Below are positions 12,448-23,930 of a stretch of 64,000 bases of DNA, piece after piece. Both the position numbers and the translations under genes were made by a program. The notes beneath the pieces are model-generated. The model ran no database searches, had not been told where the DNA came from, and worked only from the letters and a program-made list of their open reading frames with translations. How positions within the stretch are numbered: position 1 is the first letter of the stretch; each line of letters starts with the position of its first letter. Origin of the DNA: Ovis canadensis (taxonomy: Eukaryota > Chordata > Mammalia > Artiodactyla > Bovidae); the NCBI RefSeq assembly GCF_042477335.2, contig NC_091727.1, positions 121,303,501 to 121,367,500 on the forward strand, read 5' to 3'.

Positions 12448-12696
12448 AGTGACACAGAACTATGTCACTCTGATCTCAAATACTGGAGATGGACCCTCAT
12501 GGAATTTGACTGTCAGCCCAAGACTCTCAGTGGCTAGATTTGTCATAAAAAATTCCTACTACTGTACTTCTACTACAAGTTTTAGCCATGAAATTTTTTG
12601 ATCAGATCTTTAGATTTGTTTATTTTCTTTTCCTTTTTGATGTGATGTTGTCCCTCTGTGAATGGTTGAGCCTATAGTTGACTAGAAGAAGTATGT

Positions 12697-12697
<1 letters not shown>

Positions 12698-12730
<33 letters not shown>

Positions 12731-12832
12731 AAGTCGCTTCAGTCATGTCCCACTCTGTGCGACCCCATAGACTGCAGCCTACCAGGCTCCCCCGTCCCTG
12801 GAATTCTCCAGGCAAGAACACTGGAGTGGGTT
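12698..12832 (-). repeat. Bov-A SINE with (GCT)n tail
   Basis: A (GCT)10-like run precedes the antisense Bov-A monomer and ends at 'ctggagtgggtt'. A perfect 13-bp target duplication gaagaagtatgtt lies at 12685-12697 and 12833-12845. Confidence 0.95.
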
Positions 12833-13014
12833 GAAGAAGTATGTTAGATACATGAGACAAAGTGCTTTAAAGATACATGAAAAAGAAACAAACAATTGTA
12901 GAAGATAGGGAACAATTGGAGCACAGGTATTAAGGCAGAAAACCACAGGGAATAATCAACAAAGAGCAGTAATGCAATATGACCAGAATAGAATATGTAA
13001 TGTCAAAAGGGAGT

Positions 13015-13148
13015 TGTCATTCAGTCACTCAGTCGTGTCCAATTCTTTGTGACCCTATGGACTGCAGCATGCCAGGCTTCCCTGTCCTTCACTGTCTCCC
13101 AGAGCTTGCTCAAACTCATGTCAATGGAATCGGTGATGCCATACAACC
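13015..13148 (-). repeat. BovB 3'-end fragment
   Basis: Antisense last ~130 bp of BovB ('tcactcagtcgtgtcc' to 'ggtgatgccata'). A perfect 11-bp duplication caaaagggagt lies at 13004-13014 and 13149-13159. This is a severely 5'-truncated BovB insertion. Confidence 0.93.
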
Positions 13149-13205
13149 CAAAAGGGAGTAATGTAAAATAATGCAGGAAATATTTGTTCAGTTAGGAACC
13201 TACAT

Positions 13206-13335
13206 GCTGCTGCTAAGTCGCTTCAGTCGTGTTGACTCTGTGCGACCCCATAGATGGCAGCCCAATAGGCTCCTCCATCCCTGGGATTCTCTAGGCAAGA
13301 ATACTGGAGTGGGTTGCCATTTCCTTCTCCAAGGT
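13206..13335 (-). repeat. Bov-A SINE
   Basis: (GCT)3 followed by an antisense Bov-A monomer ending 'ccttctccaaggt'. An 8-bp duplication acctacat lies at 13198-13205 and 13336-13343. Confidence 0.92.
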
Positions 13336-13343
13336 ACCTACAT

Positions 13344-13984
13344 AGTAGAGCTAATAATGGTGTTACTGTTTATACTTGCCTGAGATGTTGACCTTTATTA
13401 ATACAGATAAAGTCTTCATTCCATGGCCCTTGATTGCATCCAGAATCTTCCAACTTTCTCTCTAAGGTGCTCCAGAATCAGTGTGTGTATTAATTCAGTT
13501 CATCAAACCAACTCCATAAACAATAGGGTGTACTGATTAAAAGTGTCCTATAGATTAAGTGACAAGCCACTCCAAGTGAAAGAGTATGCAGTTATATAGC
13601 ACTAAGTGGAGATAATATATTGAGGCTTGATTCGAGTAATTATGTCTGCTCTTTCTGGGATTCTTCTGAACAAAAGAAATTTAAATCATTCTCTAGCCTT
13701 GCCAAAATAGGATTTTTGGATATTCTGACACCAATAATTGGCATTATACCAACCTTATGCCTTGCTACTGAAGAGGAACCAAGCTTAAATGATTGCATGT
13801 AGGATGAACTCAAAACACGAGTTAAATTGTGGAATGATAAAGGACACTTAGGGAATCAACTTTTCCAGAAGCATTTAAAATTTGATTGTCATATGTTTGA
13901 CTGTTTCAGATATTTGATGTCTACCACAGTCTGGAAGCAAAAATTTCTATAGAAGTTGATTTCATTTGAATATCTGTTTAAAAT
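13344..13984. other. Single-copy DNA, nothing recognised
   Basis: No repeat or gene that I recognise. A 60-codon open stretch at 13620-13802 has no recognisable domain. Confidence 0.5.
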
Positions 13985-14196
13985 TCATTTATCCATTCAA
14001 TAAATATCAGCTGAGTACCCACTATATGTCAGTCCCTCTTGTAAGCCTCGGGGGTAAAGACTGAAAAAAACAAATTCCTGCCCTCATGGAGTATGTAATC
14101 CGGTGAAGGATAGATAAATTAATCTAGGTATTCTATGATCATATGATGATAATTATTGAAAGGAAGATAAAAGCAGGATGAGGTGATATGAAGTAA
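13985..14196 (+). repeat. Ancient mammalian repeat, left half
   Basis: 'tttatccattcaataaatat' and 'cctgccctcatggagtatgt' match the well-known ancient mammalian repeat that begins with an ATTCATTCAACAAATATTTATTG-like block. I do not assign a family name. It breaks at the BovB tail at 14197, and the matching right half appears on the far side (17571-17925). Confidence 0.55.
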
Positions 14197-17100
14197 GTTC
14201 AGTTCAGTTCAGTTCAATTACTCAGTCGTGTCCGACTCTTTGCGACCCCATGAATCACAGCACGCCAGGCCGCCCTGTCCATTACCATCTCCCAGAGTTC
14301 ACTCAGACTCACGTCCATGAAGTCCGTGATGCCATCCAGCCATCTCATCGTGGGTCGTCCCCTTCTCCTCCTGCCCCCAATCCCTCCCAGCATCAGAGTC
14401 TTTTCCAATTAGTCAACTCTTCACATGAGGTGGCCAAAGTACTGGAGCTTCAGCTTTAGCATCATTCCTTCCAAAGAAATCCCAGGGTTGATCTCCTTCA
14501 GAATGGACTGGTTGGATCGCTTTGCAATCCAAGGGACCCTCAAGAGTCTTCTCCAACACCACAGTTCAAACGCATCAATTCTTTAGCACTCAGCCTTCTT
14601 CACAGTCCAACTCTCACATCCATACATGACCACAGGAAAAACCATAGCCTTGACTAGACAGACATTAGTCAGCAAAGTAATGTCTCTGCTTTTGAATATA
14701 CTGTCTAGGTTGGTCATAACTTTTCTTCCAAGGAGTAAGCGTCTTTTAATTTCATGGCTGCAATCACCATCTGCAGTGATTTTGGAGCCCAGAAAAATAG
14801 TCTGACACTGTTTCCACTATTTCCCCATCTATTTCCCATGAAATGATGGGACCAGATGCCATGATCTTCGTTTTCTGAATGTTGAGCTTTAAGCCAACAT
14901 TTTCACTCTCCTCTTTCACTTTCATCAAGAGGCTTTTTAGCTCCTCTTCACTTTCTGCCATAAGGGTGGTGTCATCTGCATATCTGAGGTTCTTGATATT
15001 TCTCCCGGCAATCTTGATTCCAGCTTGTGGTTCTTCCAGTCCAGAGTTTCTCATGATGTACTCTGCATAGAAGTTAAATAAACAGGGTGACAATATACAG
15101 CCTTGACGTACTCCTTTTCCTATTTGGAACCAGTCTGTTGTTCCATGTCCAGTTCTAACTGTTGCTTCCTGACCTGCATATAGGTTTCTCAAGAGGCAGG
15201 TCAGGTGATCTGGTATTCCCATCTCTTTCAGAATTTTCCACAGTTTATTGTGATCCACACAGTCAAAGGCTTTGGCATAGTCAATAAAGCAGAAATAGAT
15301 GTTTTTCTGGAACTCTCTTGCTTTTTTCATGATCCAGCAGATGTTGGCAATTTGATCTCTGGTTCCTCTGCCTTTTCTGAAACCAGCTTGAACATCAGGA
15401 AGTTCATGGTTCATGTATTGCTGAAGCCTGGACTGGAGAATTTTGAGCATTACTTTACTAGCATGTGAGATGAGTGCAATTGTGCGGTAGTTTGAGCATT
15501 CTTTGGCATTGCCTTTCTTTGGAGTTGGAATGAAAACTGACCTTTTCCAGTCCTGTGACCACTGTTGAGTTTTCCAAACTTGCTGGCATATTGAGTGCAG
15601 CACTTTCACAGCATCATCTTTCAGGATTTGAAATAGCTCCACTGGAATTCCATCACCTGCACTAGCTTTGTTCATAGTGATGCTTTCTAAGGCCCACCTG
15701 ACTTCACTTTCCAAGATGTCTGGTTCTAGATTAGTAATCACATCATCATGATTATCTGGGTCATGAAGATCTTTTTTGTACAGTTCTTCCATGTATTCTT
15801 GCCACCTCTTCTTCATATCTTCTGCTTCTGTTAGGTCCAGACGATTTCTGTCCTTTATCGAGCCCATCTTTGCATGAAATGTCCCCTTGGTATCTCTAAT
15901 TTCCTTGAAGAGATCTCTAGTCTTTCCCATTCTGTTGTTTTCCTCTATTTCTTTGCATTGATCGCTGAGAAAGGCTTTCTTATTTCTTCTTGCTATTCTT
16001 TGGAACTCTGCATGCAGATGCTTATATCGTTCCTTTTCTCCTTTGCTTTTCGCCTCTCTTCTTTTCACAGCTATTTTTAAGGCCTCCCCAGACAGCCATT
16101 TTGCTTTTTTGCATTTCTTTTCCATGGGGATGGTCTTGATCCCTGTCTCCTGTACAGTGTCACCAACCTCATTCCATAGTTCATCAGGCACTCTATCTAT
16201 CAGATCTAGACCCTTAAATCTATTTCTCACTTCCACTGTATAATCATAAGGGATTTGATTTAGGTCATACCTGAATGGTCTAGTGGTTTTCCCTACTTTC
16301 TTCAATTTAAGTCTGAATTTGGCAATAAGGAGTTCATGATCTGAGCCACAGTCTGCTCCCGGTCTTGTTTTTGTTGACTGTATAGAGCTTCTCCATCTTT
16401 GGCTGCAAAGAATATAATCAATCTGATTTCGGTGTTGACCATCTGGTGATGTCCATGTGTAGCGTCTTCTCTTGTGTTGTTGGAAGAGGGTGATTGCTAT
16501 GACCAGTGCATTTTCTTGGCAAAACTCTATTAGTCTTTGCCCTGCTTCATTCCGCATTCCAAGGCCAAATTTGCCTGTTACTCCAGGTGTTTCTTGACTT
16601 CCTACTTTTGCATTCCAGTCCCCTAGAATGAAAAGGACATCTTTTTGGCATGTTCGTTCTAAAAGATCTTGTAGGTCATCTTAAAACTGTTCAACTTCAG
16701 CTTCTTCAGCATTACTGGTTGGGGCATAGACTTGGATAACTGTGATATTGAATGGTTTGCCTTGGAGACGAACAGAGATCATTCTGTCGTTTTTGAGATA
16801 GCATCCAAGTGCTGCATTTCGGACTCTTTTGTTGACCATGTTGGCTACTCCATTTCTTCTGAGGGATTCCTGCCTGCAGTAGTAGATGTAATGGTTATCT
16901 GAGTTAAGTTCACCATTCCAGTCCATTTTAGTTTGTTGATTCCTAGAATGTCGACGTTCACTCTTGCCATCTCTTGTTTGACCACTTCCAATTTGCCTTG
17001 ATTCATGGACCTGACATTCCAGGTTCCTATGCAATATTGCTCTTTACAGCATCGGATCTTGCTTCTATCACCAGTCACATCAACAACTGGGTATTGTTTT

Positions 17101-17570
17101 TGCTTTGGCTCCATCCCTTCATTCTTTCTCAACTTATTTCTCCACTGATCTCCAGTAGCATATTGGGCACCTAATGACCTGGGGAGTTCCTCTTTTGGTA
17201 TCCTATCATTTTGCCTTTTCCTACTGTTCATGGGGTTCTCAAGGCAAGAATACTGAAGTGGCTTGCCTTTCCCTTCTCCAGTGGACCACATTCTGTCAGA
17301 CCTCTCCACCATGACCGGCCCGTCTAAGGTTGGCTTGGTTTCATTGAGTTAGACAAGGCTGTGGTCCTAGTGTGATTAGATTGACTAATTTTCTGTGAGT
17401 ATGGTTTCAGTGTGTCTGCCCTCTGATGCCCTCTTGCAACACTTACCATCTTACTTGGGTTTCTCTTACCTTGGTGTGGGGTATCTCTTAATGGCTGCTC
17501 CAGCAAAGCACAGCCGCTGCTCCTTACCTTGGACAAGGGGGGTAAATTTTATACCAAGGGCAGCCACTCT
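14197..17570 (-). mobile_element. BovB LINE, near full length, antisense
   Basis: About 3.4 kb running from the (TTCAG)n tail at 14197 through the complete protein region (3' to 5') to the BovB 5' UTR, ending near 17570. It is the most complete BovB in the window. The only obvious coding lesions are a few point or indel changes (see the coding entry). It splits an ancient repeat. Target duplications are not clear; imperfect aggtgatatg / aggtgctgatg candidates flank it. Confidence 0.95.
14211..17312 (-). pseudogene. BovB endonuclease/reverse transcriptase, nearly intact
   Basis: The BovB protein combines an APE-type endonuclease, which nicks the target, with an RTE-type reverse transcriptase. 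A 597-codon frame is open from 16557 to 14764 and, ignoring one stop at 16681-16683, continues in the same frame to 17034. It carries CIGTWNVRSMN (N-terminal, other frame), GDWNAKVGSQE, CGSDHELLIAKF, AGFRKGRGTRD, motif A FIDYAKAFDCVD, SPCLFNFYAEY and motif C YADDTTLMAESEEE, so the catalytic residues look present. Lesions seen: a one-base loss near 16905 separating the N-terminal frame (17312-16845), the stop at 16681-16683, a small deletion near 14800 that shifts the C-terminal part, and stops in the last ~130 codons (near 14585 and 14410). A dead but young-looking source-type copy. Confidence 0.9.
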
Positions 17571-17925
17571 TAGGTGCTGATGTTTGAATAGAGACATTAA
17601 TGTACTAAGGTAATAAACTATGTAAAGGTCCAGGAAACAAGCACTCCAGGCCACAGGAGCAGCAAATCTGAAGGTTCTGAGGTAAGAATGAATTTGGCAT
17701 GTTCTAAAAACAGCAAGAAGATTTTGGATGGAGCGGGTATTTAAGCAGTAAGACCTGAGGTCAGAGAGGTGGCCAGGATAAAAAAGCATGTAGAGCCATA
17801 CTGGTCCATGATTAGGATTTCAGATTGATTCTGGAAGTGACTGGAACCCACTGAAAGTGTTGAACAGCAGGTGAGCATGATCTAATTTACAATTAGAAAG
17901 TCCTCTGCTTGCTCCTGTCTGTGTA
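17571..17925 (+). repeat. Ancient mammalian repeat, right half
   Basis: Continues the repeat left at 14196: 'aggaaacaagcactccaggc' (a degraded fragment of the 'gaacagcaagtgcaaaggcc' block), 'gaggtcagagaggtggccag', then 'gagcatgatctaatttacaa'. Order and orientation agree with one ancestral element now divided by the BovB. Confidence 0.55.
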
Positions 17926-19634
17926 TAGGTTAAAATTGCCCCGATTCCTGATGATCAGTTGACATGGCCTCCTATAAAGTCTTTTTATTTGGGACAAAAT
18001 GAAATTTACCTTAAGGGAAGACCCCAAGAAAACTCAGTAATATTCCTCCCATTCTCTGGCTTTAGTGTTTCGGTTTTCATGTCTTCCTCACTGGTGGTCC
18101 AAGGCCCCTCATCAGTGGCTGGCTGCTCAGCTTTAAGGACACAAGCCCATTTTGCAACTCCTTAATCCTGTGGGTAGATGTATCACTATATTGCTGTTAA
18201 ACTAGTGGCATTTCATTACTTGAACTCTCCTAAATAATTACTGACCCTATAGGGAGACTTCTGATGTGCTGGGACTTGTCCTGTTGCCCTTCACTGACAC
18301 CTCTTTGTCAAAGTATATCTGCAAATGACCCCCAGGGAATGAGGTAAATGCTTCCTTTCTTTTCTTCCAAAAGAATCAGCATATACTTGGATACACTTAT
18401 AACACAATTTAGAACTTAAAGTCCTCAAATCATCACATTATTAATAGCTTTCATTCTGTCTTTTTTTCCCTGCCTCTCACAGAGAAAAACTGAGAAGTGA
18501 AAGTTTTTGCCACCAAATGGCAGAACCAGATATAGAACTATCGGAAATATATGAAACTATATCATTATATGTTGCTCTGTTGCTAAAGATACACTAATTT
18601 GCCATTTAAAATTTCCTTCTGCTCAGTAGCCATACTATAAACTTTGCTGGCATTTATTTTGACTCTATTTTTAAAAAGAAGCTCCCCCCACCACATTGGT
18701 ATGGAAAATATATTTCAAACTCACAACATATTGGGAAGAATATGGCAAATGTTTTATTTTTGTTGTAGGCATGATAAAACTAACCAAGACTAACATTAAT
18801 TTGAACTTTATTTTGGAATATGTCCATGAAGAACAAAGAAAGCCAGACTAATCTCGACTTTCTCTCCTCCAGATTCTTATATCAAAGACCCCTTGACACA
18901 TGTAAGTTATAGCGTTTGAATTACTCGTTGTAGCATGACTCCATCTAGAAGTCTTGCATACTCAGAATGGAGATTTTGCCCCCCCCATTCCTGTCTTCTG
19001 CTGTTTTTTCAGCCACTATTTTACTTAATTTGCATACCTTATCTTTCAAGTCACATTATTTGGGAGGATGAGCTGTGGGTTGAATTAGACTGTCAGTGGT
19101 GATTTGGGAGGAAGTTTTATGAAGCTCACCGGTGCTGGAGCTCATTGCTCAGTATTCCAAGAAATATTATTGCTGTGATTTGCGAAGTTTTCAAAACCTT
19201 ATAAAGAATGTGACACAGTTAATGTGTTTCAGCCAAATTATTTCAGAGCAAATCTAAGGGATTGATAGACCCCGGAAAAGCTGACTTTGGCTGTACTAAG
19301 GTTTGTTTAAGTAAAATAATTAAATAAAGGCAGCTACCTTCAGATTAGCTTCCACATGCCTTTATTGTAATGCAAAGTCTACAGTCACACGAAATTCAAA
19401 ATGTAGCAAACTTTCCAACGTAGGGTGCCACATCACTGACTTCTTTTATTTTGGAAAGGGAATAAGCATGGGCAAAGTGCACAAGGAGGCCTCTTTCTCT
19501 GCTCAAAAATTTTCACCCAGTCAATCAACAAATGGAGTTAATATGGCCATCTTTTAAAGTGAAAATATCCCATGGATAGGTTAAATATATTGCCTTTGAT
19601 TTTAGGTAGCAAGTGAGTTGTTAGGGGTTAGAGC
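17926..19634. other. Single-copy DNA, nothing recognised
   Basis: About 1.7 kb without a recognisable repeat or coding domain. Short frames such as 17959-18165 show no support. Confidence 0.55.
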
Positions 19635-19740
19635 AGGAGTTGGCACATTTTTTTTCTGTAAAGGTACAGATAGTAAATATTTTGGTCTTTTGTGGGCCAT
19701 GTGGTCTCTGTCACAACTCCTTAACTCTATTCCCCCACTC
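19635..19740 (-). repeat. hAT-Charlie-like DNA transposon fossil, part 1
   Basis: 'ggagttggcacattttt', 'ttgtgggccatgtggtctct' and 'gtcacaactccttaactct' match the ancient hAT-Charlie non-autonomous family whose ends read GGCAAACT...GGGCCA. It is interrupted by an L1 3' end and resumes at about 19971. Confidence 0.7.
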
Positions 19741-19970
19741 ATTTATTTATTTACTTATTTTTTATTTGGTTTCTGCCATACAACAACATGAATCAGCTAT
19801 AAGTGTATATGTATGTTCACCCTCTTGAAATTCCCTCCCATCCCTAACTCCATCCCAATCATCTAGGTCACCACAGAGCAACAAGCTGGCCTCCCTGTGC
19901 TATACAGCAACTTCCCACTAGGTATTTTACACACGGTAGTGTATACATATCAGAGCTACTGTCTCAGTTT
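19741..19970 (-). mobile_element. L1 3' end, antisense, inside hAT fossil
   Basis: Reverse of the ruminant L1 3' UTR: T-rich start, 'ggtttctgccatacaacaac', 'atgaatcagctataagtgta', 'ctatacagcaacttcccact', 'cacacggtagtgtatacata'. 5'-truncated at the right. Confidence 0.85.
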
Positions 19971-20092
19971 GATAGTCCAAAACCAATCATAACAACACAC
20001 AGCTGAATGAGGATGGCTGTATTTCAATAAAACTTTATTTACAACAACACAGAAGCTCAAATTTGACCCATGTGCCATAGTTTGCCCTGTAG
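19971..20092 (-). repeat. hAT-Charlie-like DNA transposon fossil, part 2
   Basis: 'ggctgtatttcaataaaact', 'ttatttacaacaacacagaa' and 'gtgccatagtttgccct' complete the element begun at 19635. Confidence 0.7.
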
Positions 20093-20694
20093 GTTATAAC
20101 ACTTATAGTAAAGCATGGGTTTCTTGGGAGAATTATTTCAACACAAAGAACATCATGAAGTTTTTGGACAACTGAGAGAATGCCTTGAGTTGGGTGACTA
20201 CCTTATAATTTTGCCATCAACCCTAGTGTCTTCTTCCACTAAGAGTCACCTCATTTGCTGCTTTTGGACTTGAGCTGATGTTTTATTATGGCTAAAAGGA
20301 TAAAAATAACCCATATTTTTTATTGCTCTCCTTCTCATAATTCCCTTAGAAATAGCAACACCTAGCATTTAAAAAAACAAAACAAAACAATAGACTGTCT
20401 AGATGTGCCACTCATAGCAAATTTCATAAAGCAACTAATGACTTTAAAAAGGATTTTTATAGGAGCATTTTAAAGTAGAATAAGTAGAATTTATTTCAAT
20501 GTATCTTGCTCTAGTTATAATTTTGCACTTGGCCAAATATCACTTTACATTGTTTTGCTCTGTTCAGAGCCTTTCAGAACTTATCTAAATAGTTTTGTGT
20601 GCATACTAAGGAATGCATGTATTTATTACTTTGTATCATAATAACCATGTATAACTATTCTGTTTTTCCACTGTGGCCTAGAAGGGGGAATATC
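20093..20694. other. Single-copy AT-rich DNA, nothing recognised
   Basis: No gene or repeat identified. It contains an A/C-rich run near 20370-20390. Confidence 0.5.
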
Positions 20695-20880
20695 CTTCAA
20701 TGAGCACTTTCACATATGTTTTCTCATTTAATATAATTTAATTATTTTTGCAGATGAATCATAGGGAAGATAAAGTTACTTGCCCAAGGTCACCCAACTA
20801 GTTAAGAGTGCAGCCAAGCTTCACAAACAGGTCTCTCCAACTCCAGAGGCTTTGCTTTTTCCACTACATCACAATGGCTA
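20695..20880 (-). repeat. MIR SINE, antisense
   Basis: 'acttgcccaaggtcacccaa', 'ctagttaagagtgcagccaa' and the preceding 'ttttctcatttaat' follow the MIR core in reverse. Diverged, as expected for this ancient mammalian SINE. Confidence 0.72.
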
Positions 20881-22152
20881 CAGGAAGCTACTTGCAATTC
20901 TTGGCAGGCTTTGTCTATTTTTTTTCTTGACCTGAGCTGTTTTCAAGTAAATCATAGAACTGAGTAGCATAGTATTCAGACCTTTTCATATATTTTGGAA
21001 GCACATATTTTCTAAAGGAGATATGGTAGATGAATTTGTTTAAACAACCATGGTTCTGTGACTTGAATATTTCCAAATAAGGGTGACTTCCAAAAATTAT
21101 TTGCTTTCTTGGCAGTCTCCATACATTCTTTGTGAATGCAACTACATTTCCCATCTTCCTTGTTTAGCAAAAAAAAAAATCCTATGTTAATAACATTTTT
21201 GAAAGGTGTGGTTTGGCAATATTCTTTTCAGATTTCAAATAACTAGACTTCCTGGCATCATAACTTCAAATTACAGTGAAGCTAGCTGATCATAAGTTGA
21301 ACATTCTGAAAATGACTTTTGTTTGGGTATAGCTTGTGTCACCCTAGATGTGAATATGAGTTAGGGGTAAAAGTTAATGCCAAAATCTTAAGATACAGAT
21401 ATTCAAGCCTTTTATAAGTATGAGACAAATTCCCTTCTGTCACAATTTTTTTTCTTGAACAGAGCAGAAAACATCAAAGTGAACCACTACATGATAAAAA
21501 AAGTGGGGTTGGGAGAATTGAACCTTAAAGGTGTTATAGTGTGTATGACCCTCAGATCTCCATCTCTATTGTGCAAAAATATAACTATTTCAAAATAACA
21601 CCTATCTTTCAGACATTGAACCCCAGGGGCTCAATGGTGGGGTACTGGTGGGAAAAAACTAACCTCAGTCAGTTCTTATGGTCTTTTCTCCAAGATTTGT
21701 CAATATCACACTGTCAATATTTTTTGTGTTGCCTGGATGTTGGGGGTAATTGGGGTGAATAGCAGTGATAAGAGGACAAACATACAGTTATTAGTTATTA
21801 ATCAGAGGTCTATATCGATTACTACTGAGATGCTCACTCTCCTGGCCCCTTCAACTCAAAGGTCCTTGGCTGCTTTCCCACTGCTCTTGGGGCTCAGGAA
21901 TCTTTACCAACTCTGCATACAGACTTGCCTGCTAAGAAACACCTCACAGCCATTGCTTTCTAGGGTCTTAATCCTTCCCTGCTATAACTGCTACAAAATG
22001 AAGTAAAAGATCCTTGATTTTATTCAAGAATCTTATGTTTTGGCTCCACTCTTCTCCCCCAGCTTAGAAGAATCCATTTCTAGTGTGAGGAAAAGATTTC
22101 TCTCTTTCTATATTTTGAAGGTCCTGTCTGTCTGTGCAATTATTTTCTCTAT
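20881..22152. other. Single-copy DNA; one minus-strand frame without known domain
   Basis: No repeat recognised. The 79-codon minus frame 20915-21154 contains no motif I know and has no supporting context; I do not call it a gene. Confidence 0.5.
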
Positions 22153-22205
22153 GAGCTTAATTTTTTATATTTTATTATTTTTAATTACAGAATAATTACT
22201 TTTCA

Positions 22206-22384
22206 GGGCTTCCCTGGTGGCTCAGATGGTAAAGAATCTGCCTGCAATGCAGAAGACCTGGGTTTGATTCTTGGGTTGGGAATATCCCTTGGAGAAGGGA
22301 ATGGCTACCCAATCCAGTATTCTGACCTGGAGAATTTCACAGACAGAGGAGTCTGGTGGGTTATAGTCCAAGGTCACAAAGAGT
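22206..22384 (+). repeat. Bov-tA SINE
   Basis: Sense Bov-tA: tRNA-like head 'gggcttccctggtggctcag', B-box-like 'gggtttgattc', then the BovB-related part ending 'ggtcacaaagagtt'. 3'-truncated before the usual tail. Sits in the antisense L1 3' end. Confidence 0.9.
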
Positions 22385-23167
22385 TACAATATTGTGATGA
22401 TTTTTGCCATACCTCAACATGAATCAGGATTAAATAAACATATGTCCCCTCCCTCTTGAAACCCTCCCATCTCCCTCCACATCCCACCTCTCTGGGTTGT
22501 CACAGAATACTGGCTTTCAGTGCCCTGAGTCACACAACAAACTTCCATTGGCTATCTATCCATTTTACATATGGTAATGTATATGTTCCAATGCTATTCT
22601 CTCATACCATGCCACCCTCTTCTTCCCCTACTGTGTCCAAAATGTCTGTCTCTTTTGCTACCTTGCAAGTAATCATCAGCACTATCTTTCTAGATTCCAT
22701 ATATATGTGTTAATATATAATATTTGTCTTTCTTTCTAACTTCATTCTGTATAATAGTCTGTAGGTTTATCCACCTTATTAGAACTGTATATGTACCACA
22801 ACTTTCTTATCCATTCATCTGTCAATGGACATCGAGGTTGTTTCCAACTGTTAGAAGAAAACATAGGCAGAACACTCTCTAACAAAAACCACTACAACCC
22901 ACTTCCTAGAATAATGGGAATGTAAACAACAATAAATAAATGGGACCTAATTAAACTTAAAAGCTTTTACACAATAAAGGAAACTATAAGCAAGGTGAAC
23001 AAACAACCCTCAATATGGGAAATATTAATAGCAAATGAAACAACTGACAAAGAATTAATCTCAAAAATATACAGGCAGCTCATGTAGCTCAATACCAGAA
23101 AAACAAACAACCCAATCAAAATCAAAAAGTGGACAGGAGACCTAAATGGACATTTCTCCAAAGAAGG

Positions 23168-23460
23168 AATGTGAAAGTCTCTCAGTCATGTCCGATTCTT
23201 TGCGACCCCATGGAATTTTCCAGGCCAGAATACTGGAGTGGTAGCCTTTCCCTTCTCCAGGGGATCTTCCCAACCCAGGGATCAAACCCAGCTCTCCTGC
23301 ATTGCAGGCAGATTTTTTACCAGCTGAGCTACAAGGGAAGCCCAAGAATACTGGAGTGGGTAGCCTATCCCTTCTCCAGGGGATCTTCCCAACCCAGGGA
23401 TTGAACCGGGGTCTCCTGCATTGCAGGTGGATTCTTTACCAACTGAGCTATCAGGGAAGC
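23168..23460 (-). repeat. Bov-tA SINE, partially dimeric
   Basis: Antisense Bov-tA followed by a second copy of its tRNA-like half: 'aagggaagcccaagaatact' links two 'gggatcttcccaacccaggg' blocks. A perfect 10-bp target duplication ccaaagaagg lies at 23158-23167 and 23461-23470. Confidence 0.93.
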
Positions 23461-23713
23461 CCAAAGAAGGCATACAGAAGGCTATTAAACATATAAAAGG
23501 ATGCTCAACACTGCTCATTATTAAAGAAATGCAAATCAAAACTACAATGTGGTATCATCTCACACCGATCATCTAAAAGTCTACAAACAATAAACGCTGG
23601 AGAGGGTGTGGAGAAAAGTGAACCTTCTTATACTGTTGGTGTGAATGCAAATTGATACAGCCACTATGGAGGACAGTATGGAGATTCCTTAAAAAGCTAG
23701 GGATAAAGCTACC

Positions 23714-23930
23714 ATTGTTGTTGTTTAGTCACTAAGTTGTATCAATTCTTCGCAAACCCATGGACTGCAGCCCGTCAGGCTCCTCTGTCCATGGGATTCT
23801 CCAGGTAAGAATACTTGAGTGGGTTGCCATTTCCTTCTCCAGCAGATCTTCCCAATCCAGGGATTGAACCCACATCTCTTGTGTCCCCTGTATTGCAGGC
23901 AGATTCTTTACCACTGAGCCACCAGGGAAG
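23714..23930 (-). repeat. Bov-tA SINE in L1 ORF2
   Basis: (TTG)n tail, antisense BovB-like part, then 'acatctcttgtgtcccctg' and 'ccactgagccaccagggaag'. The flanking L1 lacks about 8 bases compared with other L1 copies, and I find no clean duplication. The same L1/SINE junction recurs at 43235. Confidence 0.88.

Noticed and set aside
12698..12730. Pathogenic-style triplet expansion
   Set aside because: The (GCT)n run is the normal tail of a Bov-A SINE, not in a gene.
14764..16557. 597-codon frame as a possible host gene
   Set aside because: It is BovB reverse transcriptase, collinear with many decayed copies in the same window and bounded by BovB 5' and 3' ends.
20915..21154. 79-codon minus-strand frame
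   Set aside because: Protein-like in composition but no motif I recognise, no splice or promoter context, single-copy AT-rich surroundings.
22206..22240. tRNA gene
   Set aside because: The A/B-box-like head belongs to a Bov-tA SINE; the same holds for the other Bov-tA and CHR copies. No cloverleaf with a proper acceptor stem and anticodon could be supported.
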